NCBI GenBank assembly: GCA_006515795.1 | Contig: VFMC01000002.1 | Span: 1 to 17,904, forward strand | DNA from: Acidimicrobiaceae bacterium | Lineage (GTDB): Bacteria > Actinomycetota > Acidimicrobiia > Acidimicrobiales > Ilumatobacteraceae | DNA: 17,904 bases | Direction of reading: 5' to 3' | Part shown: piece by piece, positions 1-7,562 of the stretch | Position numbering within the stretch: the stretch's first letter is position 1 | How the letters are laid out: the number at the start of each line of letters is the position of its first letter | Position numbers and translations under genes: made by a program | The notes under the pieces: generated by a model | What the model was told of the DNA's origin: nothing | Database searches by the model: none | The model's input: the letters and a program-made list of their open reading frames with translations, nothing else

Positions 1-721
1 GGTTGGGTCCGGGTGCGAGCAGCGCGACGCCGAGCCCGCTGTTGTCTGCGTAGCGGATGAACTCGTTGGTGAAGACGTGGTTGTCGCCGAGGCCGATCAC
101 CGAGCCCGATCCAACCGCCCTGCGCACGACGAACGCGTGCCGGGGTGCACTCGACGTCGATTCCGTCGCGAAGCAGGCCGGTTCATCCGGCGCGACCGCG
201 AGCAGCACGCCCTCGGGCACGAACACGCCGCGCAGGTGCGTGAGGGCATCGATGGTGCACGCGCCGATCTCCACGTTGGCCTCGAGCTCGGCCGGCAGCA
301 CGCCTCCGAGCCCGCCAGGCGTGGCCTCCACCGACATCGCCAGGCTCCCATCGAGGCCGGGACCGCCATACAGCGTGCTGGCCGGATCAGCGACGATCGC
401 CACACCGCCTGCCTCGACGAAGTCGATGAACTCCTTGCGCTGGCGATCCCCGAGCCGATCCGACAGCACGAGCAACCGCGTGTCGTCGCCGGGTGACGGC
501 ACGTCATGACCGACTGCAACCGTCGCGCCTTGCTGCTCGAGCAGCAGCACCAGGGCGCGGGCGCCATCGGCGCGGCTCGATCGCGGGTCGAACGATTCGG
601 GGGCCGGCCGCGCCCTCACCAGCATCAACATCCCGATCGCAACGGCCAGGACGAGCAGCATCGTCGTCGCGGCGCGGCCGCCGCCACCCTCGGCGATCCC
701 GTCCTGCCGGCGCGGGCTCAT
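1..721 (-). CDS. DUF4350 domain-containing membrane-anchored protein (3' end off window)
   Basis: The reading frame is open from the ATG at 721 down to the left edge, giving about 240 residues, so the C-terminus is missing. The N-terminus is MSPRRQDGIAEGGG, followed by one hydrophobic segment at residues 20-36 (containing MLLVLAVAIGMLMLV). An extracytoplasmic domain follows, with SFDPRSSRADGARAL, then LVLSDRLGDRQRKEFIDFVE and GGVAIVADPAS. This pattern is typical of DUF4350. The ATG overlaps the TGA of the upstream DUF4129 gene by four bases (718-721), indicating translational coupling. In actinobacteria this pair normally precedes moxR and DUF58 genes, which would lie beyond position 1. The molecular function is unknown; a role in envelope or stress-linked MoxR systems is inferred from context only. 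Confidence 0.85.
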   Translation of the reverse strand, partial: MSPRRQDGIAEGGGGRAATTMLLVLAVAIGMLMLVRARPAPESFDPRSSRADGARALVLLLEQQGATVAVGHDVPSPGDDTRLLVLSDRLGDRQRKEFIDFVEAGGVAIVADPASTLYGGPGLDGSLAMSVEATPGGLGGVLPAELEANVEIGACTIDALTHLRGVFVPEGVLLAVAPDEPACFATESTSSAPRHAFVVRRAVGSGSVIGLGDNHVFTNEFIRYADNSGLGVALLAPGPN

Positions 722-1419
722 CGGCGCCCCGCGACCGACGCCAGCACGGTTCGTTCGAGGTGTTCCATGGTGTCGAGATCGGTGTCGGCAACAACGAGCT
801 CGCCGTACCATGCCGCGTCGAAGAGATCGGCGGCGCTGCCGAACGGCGCCGCGGCGACCGGTTCGACCGACTCCATCTGGCTGCGTTCCTCACCAGTGGT
901 CCGCCCGGGGATCTCGTCGATCACCCCGTCACGGGCCAGATCTCCAACGAGTGCCCGGTAGCGACATCGCAGCGCGTCGCGGAACCTGCCCGAACGGCGG
1001 TGCTCGTCGGCCTCGCTACGCCATGCATCCGGATCGTGACTGGCGTCGATCGCCGTCGCCCGCCCGAACGACGAGTCGATGGAGGTCTCGGTGTCGTCGT
1101 CGGCGTCGTCGGCAGCTCGTCGACGTTTGCGGCGAAGCCGCGGGCGACGGCCGGCAACGGACCGCACGATCAACCACACGAGGGCGAGCACGATGGCCAC
1201 CAGTAAGGCCAGCATCACGATCTTCACCAACGATTCGAGCCAGTCGAGGTTCCGGGGCTGCACAGGTCGCGGTGGCTCGGGCGGTGAACACACCCGGTCG
1301 GGCGACACGAGCCGGCACGCGGCGTCGCGGATCTGGTCAGGGTCGTCGTCGATGGGCCCGAACGGATCGTCGGGGACGGCCCAAGCTCGAAGCAGCACCA
1401 CCAGCACGACGTGGTTCAT
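718..1419 (-). CDS. DUF4129 domain-containing membrane protein
   Basis: The protein has 233 residues. It starts with a short hydrophobic stretch (MNHVVLVVLLRAWAV, possibly a weak signal sequence). An acidic, proline-rich external part follows, then a strong transmembrane helix at residues 64-88. A basic stop-transfer segment (RRPRLRRKRRR) leads into a cytoplasmic domain. The C-terminal part contains FRDALRCRYRALVGDLARDG, PGRTTGEE and ADLFDAAWYG, which match the DUF4129 signature. The start ATG overlaps the stop of the upstream membrane-protein gene by four bases, and its own stop overlaps the DUF4350 start in the same way. The three genes therefore look like one operon. The exact function is unknown; the family is habitually found beside MoxR AAA+ ATPases and DUF58 proteins. 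Confidence 0.88.
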   Translation of the reverse strand: MNHVVLVVLLRAWAVPDDPFGPIDDDPDQIRDAACRLVSPDRVCSPPEPPRPVQPRNLDWLESLVKIVMLALLVAIVLALVWLIVRSVAGRRPRLRRKRRRAADDADDDTETSIDSSFGRATAIDASHDPDAWRSEADEHRRSGRFRDALRCRYRALVGDLARDGVIDEIPGRTTGEERSQMESVEPVAAAPFGSAADLFDAAWYGELVVADTDLDTMEHLERTVLASVAGRR

Positions 1420-2405
1420 CCGGTGAACACCACGTCTGCCTCGACGATCAGGTCCATGCCCTCACGGTCCATCCTCATCTGCAAGTAGCACTGGGCTGTC
1501 GCCAGCCCGACCAGCGGCACGATCATCAGCTGCGACAGCTGGCTGGCAACGCCCTCGGCCACCCCGCCGAACCGGCCGAAGGTGAGCAAGCCGGTCGCCT
1601 CGATGAGCTGCGGGAGCGACCCGATCAACAGGCGAAGTCCACCGCCGATCAGCGCGCACAGCCCCACGAACCCGATGGCGACACCCCACTGCTTGCGGAC
1701 CAACCCGGCGGCCCGACGCAACCCGGCCAGCGGCCCGCGGCGCTCGGCGACGATCACCGGCGAGGCGAACAGCGTGAGCCCGACGATCCACGCGACGAAC
1801 GGAACCGACACCACGGCGAGCGGGGCGAGGTCGACCGACGACAGGCGCACGAGCGCAACCGATCCGAGCACCATCCAGCTGTGCCCGATCAACCAGGCGA
1901 CCATGATCGACGGGAGCCGGCCGGCCATGCCTCGCAACACCGAACCGACCGTCACCTCGAGCCCGAGGCTGGAGCGCAGCACCACACCGGTCACATAACC
2001 GCCGGTCATCGCGACGGCCAGGCTGTTGATCACTATCGCAAGGAACCCGAGCACCGTCTCCACGCCAGTGGCCGCCTCGACGCCACCGATGAACTCGGGC
2101 ACCGAGATCGCTACCTCGTCGAAGCCGGTGAAGTTGGCGAACACGATGTTCGACACCAGCAAGTTGATCGCCACCGTGGGCACGATGAACACGGCCGAAC
2201 CGAGCAACACCTCGCGGGCATTTCGCTGGAAAGCGGTACTGGCCAGATCGAACGGTCCGAGCACCCTGCGCTCGTGACGCCGGAGTCGGGGCCGGACTGC
2301 GCTCGCCCCGGTCGCCCCCGGTTCGACCGGTCGGGCCGGCTGGGGTGCCGCCTGCTCGATGCCGATCCACGCCACGGCGGCCATTCTGGTCGAAACTGGC
2401 TGCAT
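1416..2405 (-). CDS. Multi-pass membrane protein, first gene of the DUF4129/DUF4350 operon
   Basis: The protein has up to 329 residues and about six hydrophobic segments. Examples are LLGSAVFIVPTVAINLLV, LAIVINSLAVAMTGGYV, IMVAWLIGHSWMVLGSVAL and AIGFVGLCALIGGGLRLLI. An alanine- and proline-rich N-terminal 45 residues precede the motif VLGPFDLASTAFQRNARE. That motif resembles the cytoplasmic lead-in of glycerophosphodiesterase-type or DUF-class integral membrane proteins in similar operons. The start is uncertain. ATG at 2405 is the longest choice, ATG at 2384 is possible, and GTG at 2264 begins right at the conserved part. None has an obvious Shine-Dalgarno or TANNNT element. The 2405 start shares the palindromic CATG at 2403-2406 with the divergent methyltransferase. 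The function is not recognised. Confidence 0.75.
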   Translation of the reverse strand: MQPVSTRMAAVAWIGIEQAAPQPARPVEPGATGASAVRPRLRRHERRVLGPFDLASTAFQRNAREVLLGSAVFIVPTVAINLLVSNIVFANFTGFDEVAISVPEFIGGVEAATGVETVLGFLAIVINSLAVAMTGGYVTGVVLRSSLGLEVTVGSVLRGMAGRLPSIMVAWLIGHSWMVLGSVALVRLSSVDLAPLAVVSVPFVAWIVGLTLFASPVIVAERRGPLAGLRRAAGLVRKQWGVAIGFVGLCALIGGGLRLLIGSLPQLIEATGLLTFGRFGGVAEGVASQLSQLMIVPLVGLATAQCYLQMRMDREGMDLIVEADVVFTG

Positions 2406-3155
2406 GCGTGGTTACCACTCGGGTTCGTACGGCGACGCCTTCGCCGACTGGGGTTCGTCGCCGGTCTCGCCGGCGACGGTGGCACCGTGCTCGAGCTCGG
2501 CGTCGGTACCGGCCGGCTCGCAGTACCACTCGCCGCCGCCGGTTGCCGCGTGACCGGCATCGATGCCAGCGCGAAGATGCTCGATCGGCTTGCGTCGAAC
2601 GATCCCCATCGCACGGTCGTGGGCGTGTTGGGCGACATGGTCGACGACTTGCCCGCCGGACCCTTCGACGTGGTCCTCGCCGCCTACAACACCATCTTCA
2701 ACCTGCTCGATGAACGGCGTCAGCGCCGCTGCTTCGCCGAGGTGGCCGCCCGGCTCGGTACTGGTGGCGCCTTCGTGGTGGAGGCGTTCGTGCCGCGCCC
2801 TCCGAGCGAAGCACCCGGTGGATCAGATGGCCAGTCGCAGGTGACGGTGCGCTCGATCGGGACCGACCACGTGGTGTTGAGCGCAAGCGTGCACGACCAG
2901 CCCGCTCATCGTGTCGATGGGCAGTTCATCGAGATCACCGAATCGGGAGGCATCCGCCTCCGTCCGTGGGCGATCCGCTACGCCGACACCGACGAAATCG
3001 ACCACTTCGCGACGGAGAGCGGCATGGTGTTCGACGGACGGTGGGAGGACTTCCACGGCGCCCCGTTCGACGACGCCAGCGAGCGCCACGTGACCGTTTA
3101 CCGACGCCGTCAAGGCGGCGTCAAGAACGCGTTTCATCCCGATGAATTTCCGTGA
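2404..3155 (+). pseudogene. Class I SAM-dependent methyltransferase, frame-disrupted near the N-terminus
   Basis: From ATG 2404 the frame reads MRGYHSGSYGDAFADW, which resembles the opening of a family of actinobacterial methyltransferases. It then runs out of homology and stops at 2553. The remainder of the enzyme continues in another frame from about 2451. It has GFVAGLAGDGG, the glycine-rich SAM motif LELGVGTGRL, the acidic-loop region GIDASAKMLDRL, GDMVDDLP and FDVVLAAYNTIFNLLDE, and ends at the TGA at 3153. From memory of the family, about 15-18 residues rich in Tyr, Asp and Trp should sit between the two parts. This fits a deletion of 3n+1 bases near 2446-2453. No plausible in-frame start precedes the SAM motif in the second frame; the nearest GTG, at 2487, lies inside it. 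The copy is probably inactive unless the lesion is an assembly error. Confidence 0.72.
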
Positions 3156-3185
3156 TCGGTCCGTCCTTGAACCCGATCGGCGACC

Positions 3186-3191
3186 TAGTGT
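3186..3191 (+). promoter_or_regulatory. Putative -10 element (TAGTGT) of galT
   Basis: TAGTGT lies nine bases before the GTG at 3201, and no Shine-Dalgarno sequence is visible between them. This spacing predicts an RNA start within about three bases of the start codon. A TTGAAC is present upstream at 3173, but only 13 bases away, too close for a standard -35 element. Confidence 0.4.
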
Positions 3192-3200
3192 GAACGTGCT

Positions 3201-4184
3201 GTGAGTCAACTCCGCCTGAATCCTCTCACCGGCCGGTGGGTCACGATCGTTGCTGAACGGGCGCAGCGCCCGTCAGACTTCGCCCCCCGGGCGGCCGACG
3301 ACGAATCCGATCCCGACCGGCCGTGCCCGTTCTGCCCCGGCAACGAGGAGTCGACCGCCTCGGCGTTGGAGAGCCTCGATGAGGGCGGCAGTTGGAAGAT
3401 GCGGGTGCTGCCCAACCTCTACCCGGCCTTCTCCGGTTCCGAACCCTTCTCCGTGCACCACCTGGGCCCCGTCCACGTCGCTGCCGAAGCGAGTGGCATC
3501 CACGAGGTCTTCGTGTTCACCCGCGAACACCTCGGTGGGGTGCAGACGCTCAGCGACGCCGACGCCGCCGACCTGATGCGGGTGCTCCAGCACCGGTTCA
3601 CAGAGCATGCCGCCGCTCCCAACCTCCGCTTCACCCAGGCCATCATCAACCACGGCCGCGAGGCGGGCGCATCGCTGGCCCACCCGCACGGCCAGCTGCT
3701 GGGATTGCCGTTCGTCCCCGGCGAGGTGCTCGAGGAGCAGCGCGGCTTCAGCCGCTTCGAGGGTGGCTGCATCCTCTGCGCCACCGTCGAGGCCGAGCTC
3801 GTCGACGGCAAGCGCGTCGTGTTCTCCAACGACGACGTCGTGTGCATCTGCCCGTTCTGGAGTGGTTCACCGTTCGAGATGATGGTCATCCCGCGGCGCC
3901 ACGACCTGCACCTCACCGATTCCGACGACACCACCTTGGCCGCGATGGGCATCGCCATCCGCGATGCGGTCGCCCACCTGCACCAAGCCATCGGCGACCT
4001 GGCGTACAACCTCGTGTTCCGAACGGCCCCCCATCACTACACCGGGGCGTTCCACTGGTACGTCAGCATCTTCCCGAAGCTGGTCACCACGGCCGGCTTC
4101 GAGCGCGGCACCGGCGTGCTGATCAACATCATGCCGCCCGAGGTCGCCGCCGAGTACCTCCGCGACGTCGCCGTTCACGCCTGA
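3201..4184 (+). CDS. galT: Galactose-1-phosphate uridylyltransferase (HIT superfamily)
   Basis: The 327-residue cytoplasmic enzyme belongs to the bacterial/archaeal GalT group. It transfers UMP between UDP-glucose and galactose-1-phosphate through a uridylyl-histidine intermediate (Leloir pathway). Visible residues are Zn ligands C42 and C45 (CPFC), H110 (TREHL) and H161, with nucleophile H163 in HPHGQ. A second HIT-like repeat begins near GGCILC (C190, C193). In the second metal-site motif the sequence is FHWY (H285, Y287), where relatives usually have HxH. In the E. coli enzyme that site is structural, so activity may survive. The start is a GTG with a near-leaderless promoter. The SRPBCC gene follows two bases after the stop. 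The nearby glycogen genes suggest it helps route UDP-sugars or glucose-1-phosphate, but that is inference. Confidence 0.9.
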   Translation: MSQLRLNPLTGRWVTIVAERAQRPSDFAPRAADDESDPDRPCPFCPGNEESTASALESLDEGGSWKMRVLPNLYPAFSGSEPFSVHHLGPVHVAAEASGIHEVFVFTREHLGGVQTLSDADAADLMRVLQHRFTEHAAAPNLRFTQAIINHGREAGASLAHPHGQLLGLPFVPGEVLEEQRGFSRFEGGCILCATVEAELVDGKRVVFSNDDVVCICPFWSGSPFEMMVIPRRHDLHLTDSDDTTLAAMGIAIRDAVAHLHQAIGDLAYNLVFRTAPHHYTGAFHWYVSIFPKLVTTAGFERGTGVLINIMPPEVAAEYLRDVAVHA

Positions 4185-4186
4185 CA

Positions 4187-4633
4187 GTGACCCGGATCAC
4201 GGTCGCCACCGAGATCGACGCGTCCGTAGCGAAGGTGTGGAACGTGATCGAGCCGATCGAGAACCACGTGCAATGGATGCACGATGCCGTCGCGATCCGG
4301 TTCGAAGGCGATCAGACCCGGGGGGTGGGAACTCGATTCGCGTGCGACACACGGGTCGGCCCGATATCGCTGGTCGATCAGATGGAGATCACCGCCTGGC
4401 GCCCAGGCGAAGCGATGGGCGTGAAGCACACCGGGCTCGTCACGGGCACCGGACTGTTCACCCTCGAGCCGATCGATCTTGATCGACGCACCAGGTTCAC
4501 GTGGTCCGAGCAACTCAGCTTCCCGTTGTGGTTGGGCGGTCCGATCGGCGCCTACCTCGGTGGCCGGGCCGTGCTGCGAGCGATCTGGCGCCGCAACCTC
4601 GGCGATCTGAGGCGGCTGGCCGAAGCCGCCTGA
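4187..4633 (+). CDS. SRPBCC family (polyketide cyclase/START-like) protein
   Basis: The frame from GTG 4187 encodes 148 residues beginning VTRITVATEIDASVAKVWNV. This is the usual first beta strand and helix of the SRPBCC hydrophobic-pocket fold. Later strands read RGVGTRFACDTRVGP and TGTGLFTLEPID, and the long C-terminal helix includes LRAIWRRNLGDLRRLAEAA. Family members bind lipids or hydrophobic ligands; no ligand can be assigned here. The start lies two bases after the galT stop, so the two are almost certainly co-transcribed. A longer open frame upstream is only the galT antiframe. The stop converges with the azlD stop 18 bases away, with no clear terminator between them. Confidence 0.85.
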   Translation: MTRITVATEIDASVAKVWNVIEPIENHVQWMHDAVAIRFEGDQTRGVGTRFACDTRVGPISLVDQMEITAWRPGEAMGVKHTGLVTGTGLFTLEPIDLDRRTRFTWSEQLSFPLWLGGPIGAYLGGRAVLRAIWRRNLGDLRRLAEAA

Positions 4634-4651
4634 ACGGCGACGTCACCCGCT

Positions 4652-4957
4652 TCACCCGCCGGCGGCACGCACCAGCGCGGTCACCGCAGCGGCAATCACG
4701 ATCACCACGACGAACGGCGCCCGCCTCCACACGGCAACCGTGGCTACCGCCACCCCGACGACCCGAGCATCGAGGTGGAGGTGCTGGCCGGCGCTGAACG
4801 TGTCCTTCACCACCAACGCCGCGATCAACGCCGCGGGGATGAGCGCAAGGCAGCGCTCTGCCACCGCTGGCAGCTGGCGCTGGCCGAGTGCCAGGAATCC
4901 GACCAGCTTGAACCCGTACGCGCCGGCCGCCAGGGCGAAGACGAGACCCCAGCTCAT
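4652..4957 (-). CDS. azlD: AzlD-family branched-chain amino acid exporter small subunit
   Basis: The 101-residue protein has three to four hydrophobic segments: WGLVFALAAGAYGFKLVGFL, LALIPAALIAALVVKDTF, VVGVAVATVAVW and FVVVIVIAAAVTALVRA. Its size and hydrophobic pattern fit AzlD. AzlD partners AzlC in export of branched-chain amino acids; the B. subtilis pair confers 4-azaleucine resistance. The ATG at 4957 overlaps the TGA of azlC by four bases, the arrangement expected for the two subunits. It is the last gene of the apparent glgB-azlC-azlD transcript. Confidence 0.87.
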   Translation of the reverse strand: MSWGLVFALAAGAYGFKLVGFLALGQRQLPAVAERCLALIPAALIAALVVKDTFSAGQHLHLDARVVGVAVATVAVWRRAPFVVVIVIAAAVTALVRAAGG

Positions 4958-5634
4958 GTGCCGACCCGCTCACGGGGCACGCCCACCAGGATCGCCAGCG
5001 ACGCGCACAGGATCGGCACCCCGATCGGCGTGATCGGCACCAAGACCAAGCAGATGCCGGCGCCGAGGGCGGCGGCGATGCGGCCACGGCGGTCTCTGAG
5101 CAGCGGCCACACCATGGCCACGAACCCGGCAGGGAAGGCAGCGTCCAAGCCGAACGTGCGTGGATCGACCGCCGAGCCGATGAGCGCGCCGAGCAGGGTG
5201 CCCGTGTTCCAGAACACGTACACGCTCAACCCGGTGATCCAGAACGCGGCGCGCTGGGCCTCCGGACCTGATTGGGTGACGGCCATCGCCGTCGACTCGT
5301 CGATGGTGAGTTGCGCGGCGATCAGCCGCTTGGCGAGCCCACCGCGAAGCCGCCGCCCCATCGTGAGGCTGTACGCGCCGTTGCGCGCCGCGAGCACGAG
5401 CGCGCCGGCGAGCGCCGCCGCTGTGGTGCCGCCGGCGCCGATCACGCTCACCGCCGAGAACTGCGACGCGCCGGTGAACACCAGCAGGGACATCACACAT
5501 GCTTGGGCGACCGAGGCGCCGGCGCCGACCGCGCCGACGCCGAACGAGACCCCGAAGACGCCGACGGCGGCCCCGAGCACCGCGCTCGCCGTGGCAACCC
5601 GTCGCATCGCTGGATCGTGGAATGCTGCCCGCAC
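4954..5634 (-). CDS. azlC: AzlC-family branched-chain amino acid export permease
   Basis: The 226-residue membrane protein contains the conserved AzlC elements SLLVFTGASQFSAVSVIGAG, AARNGAYSLTMGRRLRGG and QLTIDESTAMAVTQ. Further hydrophobic helices run to the C-terminus (LGAGICLVLVPITPIGVPIL). It works with AzlD in amino acid export. The GTG at 5634 is the longest start. ATG at 5607 (MRRVATASAVLG) is a shorter alternative that also precedes the first helix. The gene begins 18 bases after the glgB stop, so it is probably transcribed with glgB, an unexpected functional pairing. Confidence 0.88.
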   Translation of the reverse strand: MRAAFHDPAMRRVATASAVLGAAVGVFGVSFGVGAVGAGASVAQACVMSLLVFTGASQFSAVSVIGAGGTTAAALAGALVLAARNGAYSLTMGRRLRGGLAKRLIAAQLTIDESTAMAVTQSGPEAQRAAFWITGLSVYVFWNTGTLLGALIGSAVDPRTFGLDAAFPAGFVAMVWPLLRDRRGRIAAALGAGICLVLVPITPIGVPILCASLAILVGVPRERVGT

Positions 5635-5652
5635 GGAAGACCCGTTCGCTGC

Positions 5653-7509
5653 TCAGGGGCGATGCGCGGCGAGCCAGAGCACCCCGAGCGGCGGCAGATC
5701 GACGAGGGCCGAGGCCGGCTGTCCCTGCCACTGCCGCGCAGCGCTCGCTGAGGCCACGGGCCGGGCGCCGGCGAAGCCGCTACCGCCGAACTGCACCGCG
5801 TCGGAATCGAGCACCACGGCCCAGTCGCCGGCCCACGGCAGGCCAACCCGGTAGCCGGGACGGGGCACCGGGGTGAAGTTGGCGACGCAGGCAACGGCGT
5901 GCGCTCCTGCATGTGCCCATCGAAGGAAGCCGTAGATCGAATGGTCGACATCGTCGGCGTCGAGCCACTGGAACCCCGCTGCCTCGTGATCGCGTTCCCA
6001 CAACGCGGGCCACGCCTCGCACTGGCTGTTCACCGCCGCGAGCAGGTCGCGGACCCCGCGGTGGGGAGCATGGTCGAGCAAGTGCCACGGCAGTCCAGCG
6101 GTGTCGTTCCATTCGGTCCAAGGAGCAAGCTCGGCGCCCATGAAGACCAGCGGAGCGCCGGGCATCGCCCACATCCAGCTGTACAGCGCCCGCAAGTTGG
6201 CGAAGCGCTGCCAGTCGTCGCCGGCCATCTTGCCGAGCAGGCTGCCCTTGCCGTGCACGACCTCGTCGTGACTGAGCGGGAGCACGAACGACTCGCTGAA
6301 CGCGTACAGCAGGCCGAACGACAGATCGCGATGGTGCCAGCGGCGATGCACCGGATCGTTGGCCATGTAGCCGAGCGTGTCGTGCATCCACCCCAGGTTC
6401 CACTTGTGGGTGAACCCGAGACCACCGTCGACCACCGGGTGGGTCACCTGCGGCCACGCCGTGCTCTCCTCGGCGATCATCATCGCCGACGGCACCTCCG
6501 CCGCGACGGCGTCGTTCAGCTGTCGGAAGAACGAGATGGCGGCGAGGTTCTCGCGGCCGCCGTGCTCGTTCGGGATCCACTCCCCCGCCGCACGCGAGTA
6601 GTCGAGGTACAACATGCTGGCGACTGCATCGACCCGAAGACCGTCGATGTGGAACTCGTCGAGCCAGTACAGCGCGTTGGCCACCAGGAAGTTGCGCACC
6701 TCGGCCCGCCCGTAGTTGAACACGTAGGTTCCCCAGTCGGGGTGCTCACCCTGGCGAGGGTCGGCGTGTTCGTACAGTGCCGTTCCGTCGAAGCGCGCCA
6801 GGCTCCACTCGTCTTTCGGGAAGTGCGCCGGAACCCAATCGAGGATGACACCGAGACCGTGTCGGTGGAGCGTGTCGACGAAGAACCGGAAGTCGTCGGG
6901 CGTGCCGTAACGGGCGGTCGGGGCGTAGTAGCCCGACACCTGGTATCCCCACGAGCCCCCGAAGGGGTGCTCGGCCACCGGCAGCAGTTCGATGTGGGTG
7001 AACCCGAGTGCGCTCACATGCGCCGCAAGCGCCGCGGCCTGATCGCGGTAGGTGTCGACGCCGTGTCGCCATGAGCCGAGGTGCGCCTCGTAGATGCGCA
7101 ACGGGGTTCCGATGCCGGTGGTGCGACCACTCATCCACGCATCGTCGCCCCAGTCGTGCGCCGACCGACCCGCCACCACGCTGGCGTCGGCGGGTGGGCG
7201 CTCCGCAGCTCTCGCCATCGGGTCGGCCTTCATCACGACCCGGCCGTCGGCGCCGTGCACGCGGAACTTGTAGCGGTCGCCCGGAGCCGCCTTCGTGAGA
7301 GCAGCCCAGACTCCCGAGCCGGCCTGGGCGATGAGCGTTTCTGCGGTCCAGCCGTTCCAATCGCCGAGGACGTCGACAGATCGCGCGTTCGGCGCCCAGA
7401 GCGCGAAGCGTGTGGTGCCATCGGATTCGGTGACGGCGCCCAGCACATCCCACAGGTGTCTGTGCGTTCCTTCCCCGAACAGGTGGAGGTCGAGATCGGC
7501 GAGCAGCAC
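5653..7509 (-). CDS. glgB: 1,4-alpha-glucan branching enzyme (GH13)
   Basis: The enzyme cleaves alpha-1,4 glucan chains and reattaches them as alpha-1,6 branches. From GTG 7509 it has 618 residues: a CBM48-like N-terminal domain (FALWAPNARSVDVLGDWNGW), then the GH13 barrel. The barrel has LLPVAEHPFGGSWGYQ, ILDWVPAHFP, nucleophile D294 in GLRVDAVAS, acid/base E347 in MIAEEST and D415 in LSHDEVVHGK. The C-terminal beta domain ends at the stop next to azlC. The GTG at 7509 gives the usual family opening (DLDLHLFGEGTHRHLWDVLG) and is preceded by TACGCT eight bases upstream. A TTG at 7545 would add 12 atypical residues. The gene is divergent from the GT4 glycosyltransferase with 53 bases between them, and together with glgP forms a glycogen module. 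No key residue is missing. Confidence 0.95.
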   Translation of the reverse strand: MLLADLDLHLFGEGTHRHLWDVLGAVTESDGTTRFALWAPNARSVDVLGDWNGWTAETLIAQAGSGVWAALTKAAPGDRYKFRVHGADGRVVMKADPMARAAERPPADASVVAGRSAHDWGDDAWMSGRTTGIGTPLRIYEAHLGSWRHGVDTYRDQAAALAAHVSALGFTHIELLPVAEHPFGGSWGYQVSGYYAPTARYGTPDDFRFFVDTLHRHGLGVILDWVPAHFPKDEWSLARFDGTALYEHADPRQGEHPDWGTYVFNYGRAEVRNFLVANALYWLDEFHIDGLRVDAVASMLYLDYSRAAGEWIPNEHGGRENLAAISFFRQLNDAVAAEVPSAMMIAEESTAWPQVTHPVVDGGLGFTHKWNLGWMHDTLGYMANDPVHRRWHHRDLSFGLLYAFSESFVLPLSHDEVVHGKGSLLGKMAGDDWQRFANLRALYSWMWAMPGAPLVFMGAELAPWTEWNDTAGLPWHLLDHAPHRGVRDLLAAVNSQCEAWPALWERDHEAAGFQWLDADDVDHSIYGFLRWAHAGAHAVACVANFTPVPRPGYRVGLPWAGDWAVVLDSDAVQFGGSGFAGARPVASASAARQWQGQPASALVDLPPLGVLWLAAHRP

Positions 7510-7517
7510 GAGGCGAG

Positions 7518-7523
7518 AGCGTA
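7518..7523 (-). promoter_or_regulatory. Putative -10 element (TACGCT) of glgB, leaderless type
   Basis: TACGCT on the minus strand is followed by eight bases and then the GTG at 7509. This predicts transcription starting at or next to the start codon, and no Shine-Dalgarno sequence is seen. It supports 7509 over the TTG at 7545, which lies upstream of the element. Confidence 0.45.
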
Positions 7524-7549
7524 GGTGATCGCCGCGGAGGCGCAAGGGC

Positions 7550-7555
7550 TACGGT
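7550..7555 (+). promoter_or_regulatory. Putative -10 element (TACGGT) of the GT4 gene, leaderless type
   Basis: TACGGT is followed by seven bases and then ATG 7563, the standard geometry for a leaderless actinobacterial transcript. It lies back to back with the glgB element 26 bases away, so one short region would drive chain elongation and branching in opposite directions. No clear -35 hexamer is visible. Confidence 0.48.
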
Positions 7556-7562
7556 CTCGGGG

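Noticed and set aside
2446..2456. Programmed ribosomal frameshift in the methyltransferase
   Set aside because: There is no clear slippery heptamer or stimulatory structure, and conserved residues appear to be missing, which favours deletion.
810..3155. A 781-codon open frame on the plus strand
   Set aside because: Its first two thirds are antisense to the DUF4129 and membrane-protein genes and are Arg/His-rich without homology. Only the last part is the methyltransferase.
3173..3178. TTGAAC upstream of galT as a -35 element (a similar one lies upstream of the lipoprotein gene at 13458)
   Set aside because: The spacing of 12-13 bases to the -10 candidates is too short for a standard promoter. 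I could not match it to a specific alternative sigma factor.
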